From positions 997,001 through 1,061,000 of the forward strand of contig NZ_JPDS01000001.1 of NCBI RefSeq assembly GCF_000766795.1: a stretch of 64,000 bases of DNA. Reading direction: 5' to 3'. The DNA comes from Polaribacter sp. Hel1_85. Its GTDB lineage: Bacteria > Bacteroidota > Bacteroidia > Flavobacteriales > Flavobacteriaceae. Under the pieces are notes generated by a model, which did not search any database, was not told the DNA's origin, and worked only from the letters and a program-made list of their open reading frames with translations. The first letter of the stretch is position 1. Every line of letters starts with the position of its first letter. Of the stretch, positions 43,606 to 55,100 are shown in pieces. Position numbers and translations under genes: made by a program.

Positions 43606-46389
43606 ATGAAAAAAATTACTTTTATTATATTTTTTTTAATCACATCTTTAGTTAATAGTCAAGTGCAAAATGCAACTTTTTCTGTTAGCCCATCTACTTT
43701 TAATGAAGATGAAGAAATAACAGTTACAGTTTCTGGTATAAATACATCTTCATGGGGTGTTTCAGATATTTATTTATGGGCATGGTCTTTAGATTCAAAT
43801 GGTGAAAACACTATGGATTCACCAACAAATGGTACTTGGACAAACACAAACGAAGCTCAAAAATTAACAAATAATGGAAATGGTACATTTTCATTTACAA
43901 TGGTTCCAACTACTTTTTATAATAGAACTGGAATTGGGAAAATTGGTATGTTAGTAAAGGCCAAAGATGGAACTGGAGATAAAAAATCTCAAGATCAATT
44001 ATTTAATGTTGGTGTTTTTCAGTTAACATTAAACTCACCAACTAGTAATCCCACAATTTTAAATTCAGGAGAAACCATTGCAATTTCTGCTACTACTTCT
44101 TTAGTTGCAGATTTTAACTTAAAAGCAAACGGAGTATCAATAGACACTCAAAATGGAATCACAGAATATAGCTTCTCTCCTGCTCTAACAGAAACTACAA
44201 CTTTTATTTTAGAAGCTACAAATACTGGAATTACTCAAACTTCCACTTTTGAAGTTATCGTTAAGCCAACAGTTGTTTCAGAAACTTTGCCTGCAAACAT
44301 GAAAGATGGTATCAATTTAAATACTACAGATAATACCAAAGCAACATTAGTTTTTTATGCTCCTGGTAAAGAGTTTATACATGTTATTGGAGACTTTAAT
44401 TCATGGAATGCTAATGATAATTATTTAATGAAAAAAGATTTTTCAAAAGATAGGTTTTGGATAGAACTTACAGGTTTAACACCACAAACTAATCATACTT
44501 ATCAATATTTAATTAATGGTACTTTACGTGTTGCAGACCCTTATTCTACAGTAGTTTTAACAGAATCTAATGATCAATATATTAACGCAACAACATATCC
44601 AGACTTACCAGCTTATCCAACAGGAGATACTAACCACTCAGTTACCCTTTTAAGAACAGGAGATACTCCTTATAATTGGCAAGTAACTAATTTTGAAAAA
44701 CCAGCAAAAACAGATTTGGTAATTTATGAACTTCTTATTAGAGATTTTGATGAATTACATAGTTTTGATGCTGTAAAAGCAAGACTAGATTACTTACAAG
44801 ATTTAGGTATTAACGCTATAGAATTTATGCCTATTATGGAATTTGATGGCAATGAATCTTGGGGATACAACCCTTCGTTTCATATGGCTTTAGATAAATA
44901 CTATGGAAGTAAAACAGCTTTTAAGCAATTAATAGACGAATGTCATGCAAGAGGAATTGCTATAATTGTTGATGTTGCTTTTAATCACGCAAGTGGACAA
45001 AATCCATATTATAGAATGTGGAATACTGACAATGGTAGTTATGGTGGACAAGCAAGTGGCGATAGCCCTTTCTTTAATGCAACAGATACACACGCTTATA
45101 GTGTTTTTAACGATTTTAATCATAGTAAACAAGCTACTAAAGATTACGTAAGAAGAGTTACTGAATATTGGATTGATGAATACAAAATTGATGGTTTTAG
45201 ATGGGATTTAACAAAAGGTTTTACCCAAAATTGTGCAAGTGATCTATCCAATGAAAATGGTGATCCTTGTACAAATGGTTACAATCAAGATAGAGTTGAT
45301 GTTTTAAAAGAATATGCTGATTACCAATGGGATATTGACCCAAACTTCTATGTTATTTTTGAGCATTTAGGAGGAAATGATGAAGAAACAGAATGGGTAA
45401 ATTATAGATTAGGTGAAGGAAAAGGCATTATGATGTGGGGTAATCATAATCATCAATACAATGAAGCAACCCAAGGTTTTAATTCTGGTTCAGATTTTTC
45501 TTGGATTTCATACAAAAACAGAGGCTGGTCTGCACCTGCAAATGTAGGATATATGGAAAGTCACGATGAAGAAAGGTTAATGTATAAAAATCTACAATTT
45601 GGTAATTCTAGTGGAAGCTATAATATAAAAGATTTAGACACTGCTTTAGATAGAATTGAATTAGCAGGTGCTTTTTATTTTACAATTCCAGGACCAAAAA
45701 TGATTTGGCAATTTGGTGAACTAGGGTACGATTATAGTATTGATTTTAACGGAAGAGTTGGTAACAAACCGATTAAATGGGATTATTTTGAGGATCAAAA
45801 CAGAAAAGATGTTTATAACACTTGGTCTAAAATTATTCAATTAAGATTAAAGTATGATATTTTTGAAACAACAGATTTTTCTTTAGATGTGGCAAATTCA
45901 AACGGATTAAAAAAGATTCATTTAACAAATCCTTCTGCTACAGGTATTCAAAGCATAGTAATTATTGGAAATTTTGGGGTAACTACACAAGGTATTTCTC
46001 CTTTCTTTCAACAAACAGGTACTTGGTATGACTTACTAGATGAGAATTCTACAATAAACGTAACAAATACAACAGCTTCAATATCTTTAGCTCCAGGAGA
46101 ATTTAAAATTTATGCAAATAAACCTGCAACACTTTCTAATGAAGATATTGTTTTAGAAGAAAGTTTATTTAAAATTTACCCTAACCCAGCAAAAACAAAC
46201 TTTACACTTTCTAGTGAAGTTTTAGATGTCAACATTTATGATGTTACTGGTAAACAAGTAAAAAAATATTCTAAAGATATTGTAAAGACAAATTTCTACA
46301 ACGTTTCTGACTTAAATCATGGTATTTACTTTATTCGCATCAAGAATAAAAACAATCAAATACAAACAAAAAAATTAATTATTAACTAA
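43606..46389 (+). CDS. T9SS-secreted GH13 alpha-amylase/pullulanase (SusG-like role)
   Basis: Secreted multi-domain amylase of 927 aa. Signal peptide MKKITFIIFFLITSLVNSQ, two N-terminal beta domains (about 20-225) and a CBM48-like domain (about 245-325, VIGDFNSWNANDN). The GH13 barrel (about 365-760) and a C-terminal T9SS sorting domain (about 855-927, FKIYPNPAKTNFTL) follow. Catalytic residues: nucleophile D534 in GFRWD, acid/base E586 in IFEHLGG and D654 in ESHDEE. Region III is unusual (FEH instead of GEx). CBM48 with GFRWD resembles pullulanase/branching-enzyme-like GH13 members. It probably replaces SusG as the surface starch cutter, exported by T9SS rather than as a lipoprotein. Confidence 0.88.
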   Translation: MKKITFIIFFLITSLVNSQVQNATFSVSPSTFNEDEEITVTVSGINTSSWGVSDIYLWAWSLDSNGENTMDSPTNGTWTNTNEAQKLTNNGNGTFSFTMVPTTFYNRTGIGKIGMLVKAKDGTGDKKSQDQLFNVGVFQLTLNSPTSNPTILNSGETIAISATTSLVADFNLKANGVSIDTQNGITEYSFSPALTETTTFILEATNTGITQTSTFEVIVKPTVVSETLPANMKDGINLNTTDNTKATLVFYAPGKEFIHVIGDFNSWNANDNYLMKKDFSKDRFWIELTGLTPQTNHTYQYLINGTLRVADPYSTVVLTESNDQYINATTYPDLPAYPTGDTNHSVTLLRTGDTPYNWQVTNFEKPAKTDLVIYELLIRDFDELHSFDAVKARLDYLQDLGINAIEFMPIMEFDGNESWGYNPSFHMALDKYYGSKTAFKQLIDECHARGIAIIVDVAFNHASGQNPYYRMWNTDNGSYGGQASGDSPFFNATDTHAYSVFNDFNHSKQATKDYVRRVTEYWIDEYKIDGFRWDLTKGFTQNCASDLSNENGDPCTNGYNQDRVDVLKEYADYQWDIDPNFYVIFEHLGGNDEETEWVNYRLGEGKGIMMWGNHNHQYNEATQGFNSGSDFSWISYKNRGWSAPANVGYMESHDEERLMYKNLQFGNSSGSYNIKDLDTALDRIELAGAFYFTIPGPKMIWQFGELGYDYSIDFNGRVGNKPIKWDYFEDQNRKDVYNTWSKIIQLRLKYDIFETTDFSLDVANSNGLKKIHLTNPSATGIQSIVIIGNFGVTTQGISPFFQQTGTWYDLLDENSTINVTNTTASISLAPGEFKIYANKPATLSNEDIVLEESLFKIYPNPAKTNFTLSSEVLDVNIYDVTGKQVKKYSKDIVKTNFYNVSDLNHGIYFIRIKNKNNQIQTKKLIIN

Positions 46390-46395
46390 TCTAAA

Positions 46396-48552
46396 ATGAA
46401 AATTATGAAAAAAAATTATTTTTTAGCTTTTTTAAGCATGCTTTTTAGTGTTACTTTTCAAGCACAAGTAACATATACTGGAAATGGTAATACTGGGTTT
46501 GGGGGTACTGTAGGTGCTTCTAATCTTAACGTTTCTGATGATGGAACAACAATTACTTTTGATTTTTCAAGGGGATCTGATCTCCTTTCAAATGCTGTAG
46601 TAATTTACATTGATTCTAAATCTGGAGGTTTCTCAGACACTACAGGTTTTAATGATTCTGGAGATGGACTCAGAACAGCTATTTCTACAAATAATAATGC
46701 TGGTAATAATCCTTCAATTAATTTTCCTGTTGGTTTTACAGCTGATTTTGCTATAGCATTTGATGCTAATTTTGGTGCTTGGTTTACTTTAGCTAGTGGT
46801 GTTTCTCATACATATGGAACTGATGGTACAGATGGAAGTGCAAACCTATCTCCCACTGGAGATAATGCAGCTGCAACACATACATTAACAGTTGATTTTT
46901 CTGAATTAGGAATAACAGCTAATGATAAGTTTGATTTTGTAGTTTCTTATATAGCTACTTCTGCGTGGTTGTCTGATGAAGTGATAGGTGATATTTCTTC
47001 TATTTCTCCAGGTACTGGTGCTGGTGTAAATCCTGGTCCAGATGGTTCTATAACATTTTCAGATAGCAAAAGCTACCCAAATACTTGGACAGGAACAACA
47101 GATAATGATTGGGCAACAGGTACAAACTGGACTGAAGGAATTCCTGCTTCAACACATAATGTTTATATTCCTGTAGTTACAAATCAACCAACCGCGACTT
47201 CTGCAGTCGCAATAAATAGAGCTACTTTAGATGCAGGTGCTTCTTTAATTGCTCAATCTACATTTACTGGCGCAATAACTTATAATGTACATGTTGGTGA
47301 TACTGACTGGCATTTAGTTTCTTCACCAGTTGTAGGAGAAGGTTATGATGACACTTGGGTTACAAATAATGGAATTGCTTCTGGTTCTGTTACAGCAACA
47401 AATAGAGCAATTGCAACTTACCAAAATGGTACTGCTGATGGAACCACAGGTCAATGGGTGTACATGCAAGGTGGTGCAAGTGGAACTTTTGGAGACGGTG
47501 TAGGTTATTCTTTAAAAAGAACTGGAGCTGGAGAATATAGTTTTACAGGAACTTTCCCAACTACATCTCCAGTTTCTCCAGCTATTACGCAAGATGTAAA
47601 TAACTGGAATTTAATTGGTAACCCTTATCCTTCTTATATTGATATCGCTGCTTTTATAACGGCTAACAGTAGTAATTTATCTGCAGGTTTTCAAGCTATT
47701 TATGTTTGGAATGCTTCAACAAGTTCTTATGATGATTTAACAACTGGTTATGTACATCCAGGTCAAGCATTTTTTGTAAATTCTAATGTTGCAAGTGGAA
47801 CTGCTTCTATTACTGAAGCAATGCAAAGTCATCAATCAGGAATTACCTTTTACAAAAGTTCTAATCCATCAATTGATTTAACAATTTCTAATGGAACAAG
47901 TACTAAAACAACTCAAATTAATTATTTAGATGGTAAAACTACAAGCTTAGATGCTGGTTTTGATATTGGTATTTTTGATGGAGTTTCATCAGATTTAAGA
48001 ATCTATTCACATTTAATTGAAAATGATGAAGGAATTTCTTTTAGAAGACAAGCTTTACCAGATAACGATTATGAAAATTTAGTTGTTCCTGTTGGAGTAA
48101 AATCGGAAGCTGGCAAAGAAGTTACTTTTAGCATAAATGCCAACAACTTACCAGAAGGTATTAATGTGTATTTAGAAGACAGACAAGAAAATACATTTAC
48201 ACGTTTAGATGAAGCTAACAGCAATTTTAAAGTAACATTTGAAAATGAGATAAATGGTACTGGACGCTTTTATTTACATACAAATTCTAGTGCTTTAAAT
48301 GTTAATACTGATGTGATATTAAATAGTTTAAGCATTTTTAAATCGAATGATACAACGTTAAGAATTGTTGGTTTACCACAAGGAAAAACCTCAGTTTCTT
48401 TATATAATATTCTTGGAAAACAAATGATGCGTATTTCTTTTGAAGCTAGTGGAGTTAAAGATATTTCTTTATCAAAATTAGCAACTGGTATTTACTTTGC
48501 AAAAGTGCAAACTGAAACAGATAAAGTAAGTAAGAAAATAATTTTAGAATAA
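46396..48552 (+). CDS. T9SS-secreted surface protein, unknown function (718 aa)
   Basis: Extracellular protein with signal peptide (MKIMKKNYFLAFLSMLFSVTFQAQ), an N-terminal beta domain (about 25-235, with DGTTITFDFSRGSD) and a middle part. The middle repeats the phrase pattern seen in T9SS-associated surface proteins (WHLVSSPVVGEGYDD, NNWNLIGNPYPSYIDI, GQAFFVNS). It ends in a type A sorting domain (about 640-718, SVSLYNILGKQMMR and KLATGIYFAKVQT). No catalytic motif is recognised. Six bases after the amylase gene, so co-expressed; it may bind alpha-glucan or support the amylase outside the cell. The N-terminal domain could be a carbohydrate-binding module, but I cannot assign a family. Confidence 0.75.
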   Translation: MKIMKKNYFLAFLSMLFSVTFQAQVTYTGNGNTGFGGTVGASNLNVSDDGTTITFDFSRGSDLLSNAVVIYIDSKSGGFSDTTGFNDSGDGLRTAISTNNNAGNNPSINFPVGFTADFAIAFDANFGAWFTLASGVSHTYGTDGTDGSANLSPTGDNAAATHTLTVDFSELGITANDKFDFVVSYIATSAWLSDEVIGDISSISPGTGAGVNPGPDGSITFSDSKSYPNTWTGTTDNDWATGTNWTEGIPASTHNVYIPVVTNQPTATSAVAINRATLDAGASLIAQSTFTGAITYNVHVGDTDWHLVSSPVVGEGYDDTWVTNNGIASGSVTATNRAIATYQNGTADGTTGQWVYMQGGASGTFGDGVGYSLKRTGAGEYSFTGTFPTTSPVSPAITQDVNNWNLIGNPYPSYIDIAAFITANSSNLSAGFQAIYVWNASTSSYDDLTTGYVHPGQAFFVNSNVASGTASITEAMQSHQSGITFYKSSNPSIDLTISNGTSTKTTQINYLDGKTTSLDAGFDIGIFDGVSSDLRIYSHLIENDEGISFRRQALPDNDYENLVVPVGVKSEAGKEVTFSINANNLPEGINVYLEDRQENTFTRLDEANSNFKVTFENEINGTGRFYLHTNSSALNVNTDVILNSLSIFKSNDTTLRIVGLPQGKTSVSLYNILGKQMMRISFEASGVKDISLSKLATGIYFAKVQTETDKVSKKIILE

Positions 48553-48578
48553 TAACGAGAATTTTAAAACGAAACATC

Positions 48579-48749
48579 ATGAAAAAACAGACAAACAATA
48601 ATAAAGAAGAAATTACTCGTAAAGATGCTATTAAAAAAATAGGAAATTACGGTAAATACGCAGCTTTAACCGCACTTGGAACTTATCTAATCCTTAGTCC
48701 TCAAAAAGCTCAAGCTCAAAGCCCAGAATCTCCAGGTACAGGATTCTAA
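48579..48749 (+). CDS. Putative secreted-peptide precursor (56 aa)
   Basis: A 56-codon ORF starting 26 bases after the T9SS protein stop and just before a strong terminator, so the last gene of the operon. It has a long charged N-region (MKKQTNNNKEEITRKDAIKK), a hydrophobic stretch (YAALTALGTYLILS) and a signal-peptidase-like site after AQA. That leaves a mature peptide of only about 9-10 residues, QSPESPGTGF. The RKDAIKKIGNYGKYAA segment looks conserved-protein-like. I do not recognise a named family; short proteins of this shape next to T9SS genes recur in Flavobacteriaceae (recollection, not a search). It may be a peptide signal or a small membrane-anchored factor. Confidence 0.6.
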   Translation: MKKQTNNNKEEITRKDAIKKIGNYGKYAALTALGTYLILSPQKAQAQSPESPGTGF

Positions 48750-48773
48750 AATCAAATTAATTAACAAAAATTT

Positions 48774-48805
48774 AAACGTCCTGAAAAGATTCAGGACGTT
48801 TTTTT
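48774..48805 (+). terminator. Intrinsic terminator of the alpha-glucan plus-strand operon
   Basis: AAACGTCCTGAA (48774-48785), loop AAGA, TTCAGGACGTTT (48790-48801), followed by a T run. A perfect 12-bp stem with a U-tract. It lies 25 bases after the 56-aa gene. Confidence 0.92.
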
Positions 48806-49077
48806 GTTTGCTATTTAGTAAAATCTTAAAAGTTTAATTTTATATATTTATGTGACTTTTTATAAAAAACTGTTTCTTATGCATATAAGACAGATAAAGT
48901 ATTATTGTACAAATCAATAACATAAGCTATATTTACATTAAAGATTAACAATAAAGTTTCTGTTTTGTTAATTTTAAAAATATATTTAATTTATGGGAGT
49001 TAATGTACTTTTTAATTAATAAACTTGTTTTATTAATTATTATATGTGTGTTTTTTTAGAATTGTATTTATCCCCCC

Positions 49078-49085
49078 TAAATTTG
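49078..49085 (+). promoter_or_regulatory. Predicted -7 box TAAATTTG for the giant T9SS gene
   Basis: Exact match to TAnnTTTG, 22 bases before the ATG, preceded by a C6 run unusual in this AT-rich sequence. A TTG at 49062-49064 lies 13 bases upstream of it, closer than usual for a -33 element. Confidence 0.45.
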
Positions 49086-49107
49086 GTTAAAAGTAATTTC
49101 ACAAAAA

Positions 49108-52100
49108 ATGAAAAAAACAATAAAAGTAGTTTCTGCAAAAAAAAGCAACCTAAAAGCTTTTAGTAAAAAATCTATTTTACTATTTATATTTATTCTATCA
49201 ACTTTTTTAAGTTTTTCGCAGATAACATCGTATCCGTATAATATGAGTTTTGAAGCTGCTACTGATATAGTTACTGTAGTAAATTATTCTAAATGGGTTA
49301 ACCCTACTTCAGGAGATGATTTTAATTGGACAAGAGATTCTGGCGGTACACCATCTAATAATACAGGACCAACAACGGGTTCTGTTGGGAATTGGTATAT
49401 GTTTACAGAAATGTCTAATCCAAGAAATAATGGTGACTTTGCTTATTTACGAAGCCCTAGATTTAATGTAACTTCTTTAGCAAGTGCTTATGGTGTTTAT
49501 TTCGATTTTGACTATCACATGTATAGCCAAACATTTGCAAACATGGGTATTTTAGCTTTGCAAATACGTGTAAATCCTACTACTAATCCTGCTTGGACTG
49601 AAATATGGAGTGAAGAAGATAATCATGGAAATCAATGGAATACTGGATCTATTGATATTAAATCACATGTTACTAGTGCGGTTGCAGGTGCTGGTTTTAT
49701 ACAATTTAGATTTGTAGGTACTAAAGATACTAGTTGGCAATCTGATATGGCATTAGATAATATTAATTTATATGAGACTTTTCCTTCATCAGAAATTGAC
49801 GTAAAAGGAAATGGAGTTTCTATTACAGATGGAGATACAACTCCATCATTAACTGATAATACAGACTTTGGTTCTATCTCTTCTGGTTCTGTAACAAAAA
49901 CATTTACTATAAACAACACGGGTCTTGGAGCATTAACAATTAGTTCTGTTTTAGTCTCTGGCTCTACAGATTTTTCAATAACTGTAAATCCAACATCACC
50001 TGTAGCTCCAACAAGCGGTTCTACAACTTTTGATGTTGTTTTTGCTCCTACTACAGATGGTACAAAAGAGGCAATCATAAGTATTTATAACAATGATGAT
50101 GATGAAAATCCATACACATTTGCCGTTCAAGGAGTAGCTTCAGCTTTAGATACTGATGGAGATGGCATACCAAATAACGTAGACGTAGATGATGACAATG
50201 ATGGTATTTTAGATTCAATAGAAACTAACTATTCTACTACAGAGCCGTTATCCTGTGAAGGTCTTTCAATAGTAGATTTTGGTAATTCATATACATTTGA
50301 ATCTGGTTCAGATAATGGTGATTTTAATGAAGGAGATATATTTAGGTTTCCGAATGTAATAAATATAGATGGAAATGATATAGACTGCCTTGTCACAATT
50401 TCTGAAATTTATACAGAAACAGGCAATACTACAAGTATTCCTGAACTTGATGATGGAGATGGAGATGCTGCATTTTTTCCACAAACTCGGTTTAATTTAG
50501 GTGAAGATGGTAATCAAACTTATGTAGAATATATTTTTTCGTTTGTTGATGCTGGTACAACAACTCCTTATATTTTAAATGAATTTAGTGCTAGTTTTAA
50601 TGATATTGATGGTAATTTCAATATAGCAGAACAATGTTGGTCTTTAAACCCTAGAACATATATTCATGATAACCCTACAGATTTAACATTTGAACAACAA
50701 GGAAATTGGTTTATTGGTACCGGTGGATTTTCAGACTACGGTGGTGTAACAAGTGATTTTCCACAAGTTAACTACACCACAGTACACCCGGCCTCTATTT
50801 CTTATACTATAAGAGTAGGTTTAATTGCTAGAGATGATAATATAGGAAATACGACTAGATTACATAAAATAGATTTTAGTTGTAACTCTTCATATCTAAA
50901 CCCTATTACTACCCATTTAGATACAGATGGAGATGGAATTCCAAACTCTTTAGATTTAGATTCAGATGGTGATGGTATCCCAGATAATATAGAAGCACAA
51001 ACAACAATAGGATATATTGCACCTTCTGGCCAAGATACTGATGGTGATGGTCTTGATGATGCATACGATGCAGATTGTGCTCCTTGTACGGATACAGTAG
51101 AACCTTTTGAAGGACCAATAACTGGCCAAACAATTTCTCCTGTAAATACAGACGGAACAGATAATCCAGATTATTTAGATTTAGATACAGATAATGATGG
51201 GATTGATGATACAACTGAAGGTAGCTTAACCCTTTCAGGAATCTCAGGTGCTAATGGTTTAGACAGTAATTATGATAATGGAGATGATTATACAGATGTA
51301 AATGGTAATTTTGATGATTCTCAAAACAATAACTTCCCAGATGAAGATGGCGATGTTTTTGATGGTGGAGATGTAGATTACAGAGATGACACAACAACTT
51401 TTGACAATGATGGAGATGGTATAAAAGATGATGTAGATTTAGATGATGATAATGATGGTATTATAGACACAGTAGAATTTGGTGATGGTGCAGCTTGTAT
51501 TGTACCTGGTACTTTAATTTGGGAAACTGAATATACAGGAAACCCAAATAGCACTAATGCTACAGAAGGAGATGATCCTTCAGAAGAAAGTCCTTTATCA
51601 GTAAGTAATGTTGGTATTACAATTACAAAAGCAACAGGTTTAACTAGCTATAATTATAGAGTAAATGATAATGTAAATACTGCAAGTACATATAACTTAT
51701 TACAAGAAGCAATACCTAATGGTGCATCATCACATACATTTACTTTTGATACACCCATCTATGGTTTAAACTTTACAATCTATGACATAGATGCTAACGG
51801 AAACTTTACAGATAATGTAGAAATAGTTCTAACAGATTTTAATGGTGGAAACTATACATTACAACTGGCTAATTATTCTTTAGGAGCAGGAATGCAAAAT
51901 GTAACTGGAAATATTTTTGAAGGTACAGGAAATAATAATGGCAATCTAATTATCAATGCAATTCCAACTTGGATTAGCAAAATGAAAATTGTCTTTACAA
52001 ATACAAAAACAGATGCTCCAACTGGAAATCATGATATAGCAATAGGTAATCTATCATTTTGTACGCCTCTAGATTCTGATGAAGATGGTGTTTTTGACTT

Positions 52101-55100
52101 TAGAGACTTAGATACAGATAATGATGGAATACCAGACAATATAGAAGCACAATCTACCAAAGATTATATAGCACCAACTGGCGTTTATGATGCTAATGGT
52201 ATAGATACAGCTTATGGTGAAGGACTTACACCAGAAAATACTGACGAAAATGCTGCTGTAGGTTCTGATTCTATACCAGATTATTTAGATTTAGATTCTG
52301 ATGGTGATGGTCTTTATGATATTGTAGAATCTGGTAGTAATTTAGACCATACAGATGGAAGAACAGACAATCCAGTTGGTGCAAATGGTTTAGATGACGA
52401 CTTAGATACTGCAGATAATTATGCAGACATCAATGGTATTTTTGATAATACACAAACAGATAACTTTACAGATGCAGATGGCGATTCAAATAACGCCAAT
52501 GGCGATGTAGATTTTAGAGATAATTTAATTGGTGTTGATACTGATAATGATGGTATTTTAGACATAACGGATTTAGATGACGATAATGATGGAATACTAG
52601 ATACTATAGAAAGTGGTGTTTATGATATTGATGGTGATGAAGATGGCGATGGCACACCAAACTTCCTAGACACAACTGATGATGGTGATGCTGGAGATGG
52701 CAGTACCACTGATTACACAGACTCAAATAACGATGGTATTCCAGATGTGTATGACGCAGATAACGATGGCGTTCCAAATCACTTAGACATCGATTCAGAC
52801 AATGATGGGATCCCAGATAATGTAGAAGCGCAAACATCAATTGGTTATATTGCTCCTTCTGGGGTGGATTCTGATAGTGATGGAATTGATGATGCTTATG
52901 ATGAAAATTGTACACCTTGTGGAGGAATAACTGGTCAGCCAATTGTTACTCCAATAAACACAGATGGATTAGATCCTGCAGATTATTTAGATTCAGATTC
53001 AGATGATGATGGTGTTCCTGATATTCAAGAAAATGGATTTTCATCTGGTGTGTTAAGCGGTGTAGATTCTGATGGAGATGGATTAGATGATAATTTTGAA
53101 GGTTCTGATGTATTAGATGGTTATGATGTAAATGATGAAATCAACAACCCTGCTACAGATTTACCTGATACAGATGATGACATACCAAATGGAGGTAATG
53201 TAGATTATAGAGACAATACAGAAGATCCAGTAGTACCTGGTGTTGCAAGTAATCTTTTATGGCTTAGAGCAGATATTGATGTAACTGGAACAACCTCTGT
53301 AACCGAATGGTTAGATCAAGCTAATGATATAGCCTTAATAGCAGAAAATACAATCGGTACGGGTCCTGAAAAAATTGATACCGGCCTTAACTTTAATCCA
53401 ACTTTAGAGTTTGATGGAACAGATGAGTACATGTTTATCGATGGAGGTATTTTAGGGAATAATGTACAAGTAGATGATATTTGGGTATATGCCGTAAGTT
53501 TAACAAACGTAGATGATTATGTTTATAATACATCTCAAGGAACTGGTAATACAAGGTTTTACTTTTTAACACCAAATCAAAATAGTGAATTCGCTTTCAA
53601 ATTTGGGTCTGCTGACGCAATAACAACAAATTGGGGAGCAAATACTGGCGAATTTAATTTATGGAATGCAGGTAGTAGTACAAGTACCTCTACTCCTTCT
53701 AACTCAAATAAATCACTTTATAGAAATGGTTTAGAACTTGCTACAGATAATATTGCCGCATCAGTTGTTAGTAATAGTAGTCAGGATTTTTATTTAGGTT
53801 CTCGAAATGGTACTCAAAATTATTTAGATGGAGAGGTTGCAGAAATAATGGTTATGGATGCTGTTCCTTCTCCAAAAGAGCAACAACATATACAATCGTA
53901 TTTAGCAATTAAATATGGGATTACTTTAGATCCTTCAGATAATTATGCTACAATTACAGAAGGAGATTATTTACTTAAAGATACAAATACAAAAATATGG
54001 GATTATGCTGCAAACATGATTTATCATAATGATGTTGCTGGTATTGGTAGAGATGATGCTATGGTATTAAACCAAAAACAATCTAAATCTATTAATAGTG
54101 ATGCATATATTACCATAGGTTTAACTGCTATTGAAACAAGTAATCAATTAAATGCAAATACATTTGCAAGTAATAAAGACTTTTTAGTCTGGGGTAATAA
54201 TAATGGTAGTGTTGCTCCTGGCAATGTTACAGAAACAGAACTTATTTGTGCACCAGAAAAGACGTTAGCAAGAACGTGGAAAATAGTTGAAAAAGGAACT
54301 GTTGGCGCTGTTAAACTTGGCGTTGAAAAAGAAATAATAGATGCTGCACTTATTACTGCCAATACTGTTAAAGTCTTTAAAGTTGCAGACGACGCTGCTT
54401 TTACAACAAATATAGAATACATCGCTTTAAATGATTTAAATAATCAGACTATAAATGGTGAAGTAAACTATACTATTACTTATAATTTCAATGGCACAAA
54501 ATATTTTACATTTAGTGAAATAAATGGTATTTTCTGGAATGGAAATTCTAATTCTTGGTTAGGTGGAAACGGTGGCTCTGGAAAACCAAGTACAAACGCT
54601 GCTGATAGAGATAAAGTAATGATTATTGATTCTGAAACAAGCCTAACACATGCAACACTAGATCAAAGTGCAGAAGTAGAATGTGTTTGGGTAAAAGGAA
54701 ACTCTAAATTAATGGTGCCTAATGACTATTATTTACTTTTAGATGAAGATTTTATTTTAGATGGTGAAATTAGATTAATTGGAGATGGACAATTAATACA
54801 AACGCATACAGGAGTTTCTAATGTACAAGGTAGTGGGAAAATATTTAAAGATCAACAAGCTTTAGTACCTAATATTTATAGATATCATTATTGGTCATCA
54901 CCTGTTAGAGAATTTGGTTTAAATACATTTAGAGTTGGTGAAGTTATGAAGGATGGTAACATTCCTACATCAGAAACTTCTGGAATTGTAGATATTGATT
55001 GGGTTAGTGGTTATGATGGTGGAACAGGTACTCCAATAAAAATAGCACCTTACTGGATATATACAAATTTAAATGATATTGGAGATGGTTCTGCATGGCA

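Larger units (their letters stand above)
48750..49107. other. 358-base intergenic region with terminator and adhesin promoter
   Basis: Begins with the strong terminator at 48774-48805, then about 200 bases of AT-rich sequence without an ORF I can support. It ends with a C6 run (49072-49077) directly before a -7 box at 49078-49085. No repeats, RNA gene or attachment site was recognised. Confidence 0.6.

Noticed and set aside
49632..50078. Minus-strand open frame of 148 codons
   Set aside because: Antisense of the ASH-like domain; composition follows the real gene and no family match is recognised.
50909..51214. Minus-strand open frame over the TSP3 repeats
   Set aside because: Low-complexity shadow of the Asp-rich repeat (H/L/Y-rich product); the plus-strand frame is clearly coding.
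52604..52942. Minus-strand open frame of 112 codons over repeats
   Set aside because: Same reason: histidine-rich antisense of GAT-rich calcium repeats, no start context.
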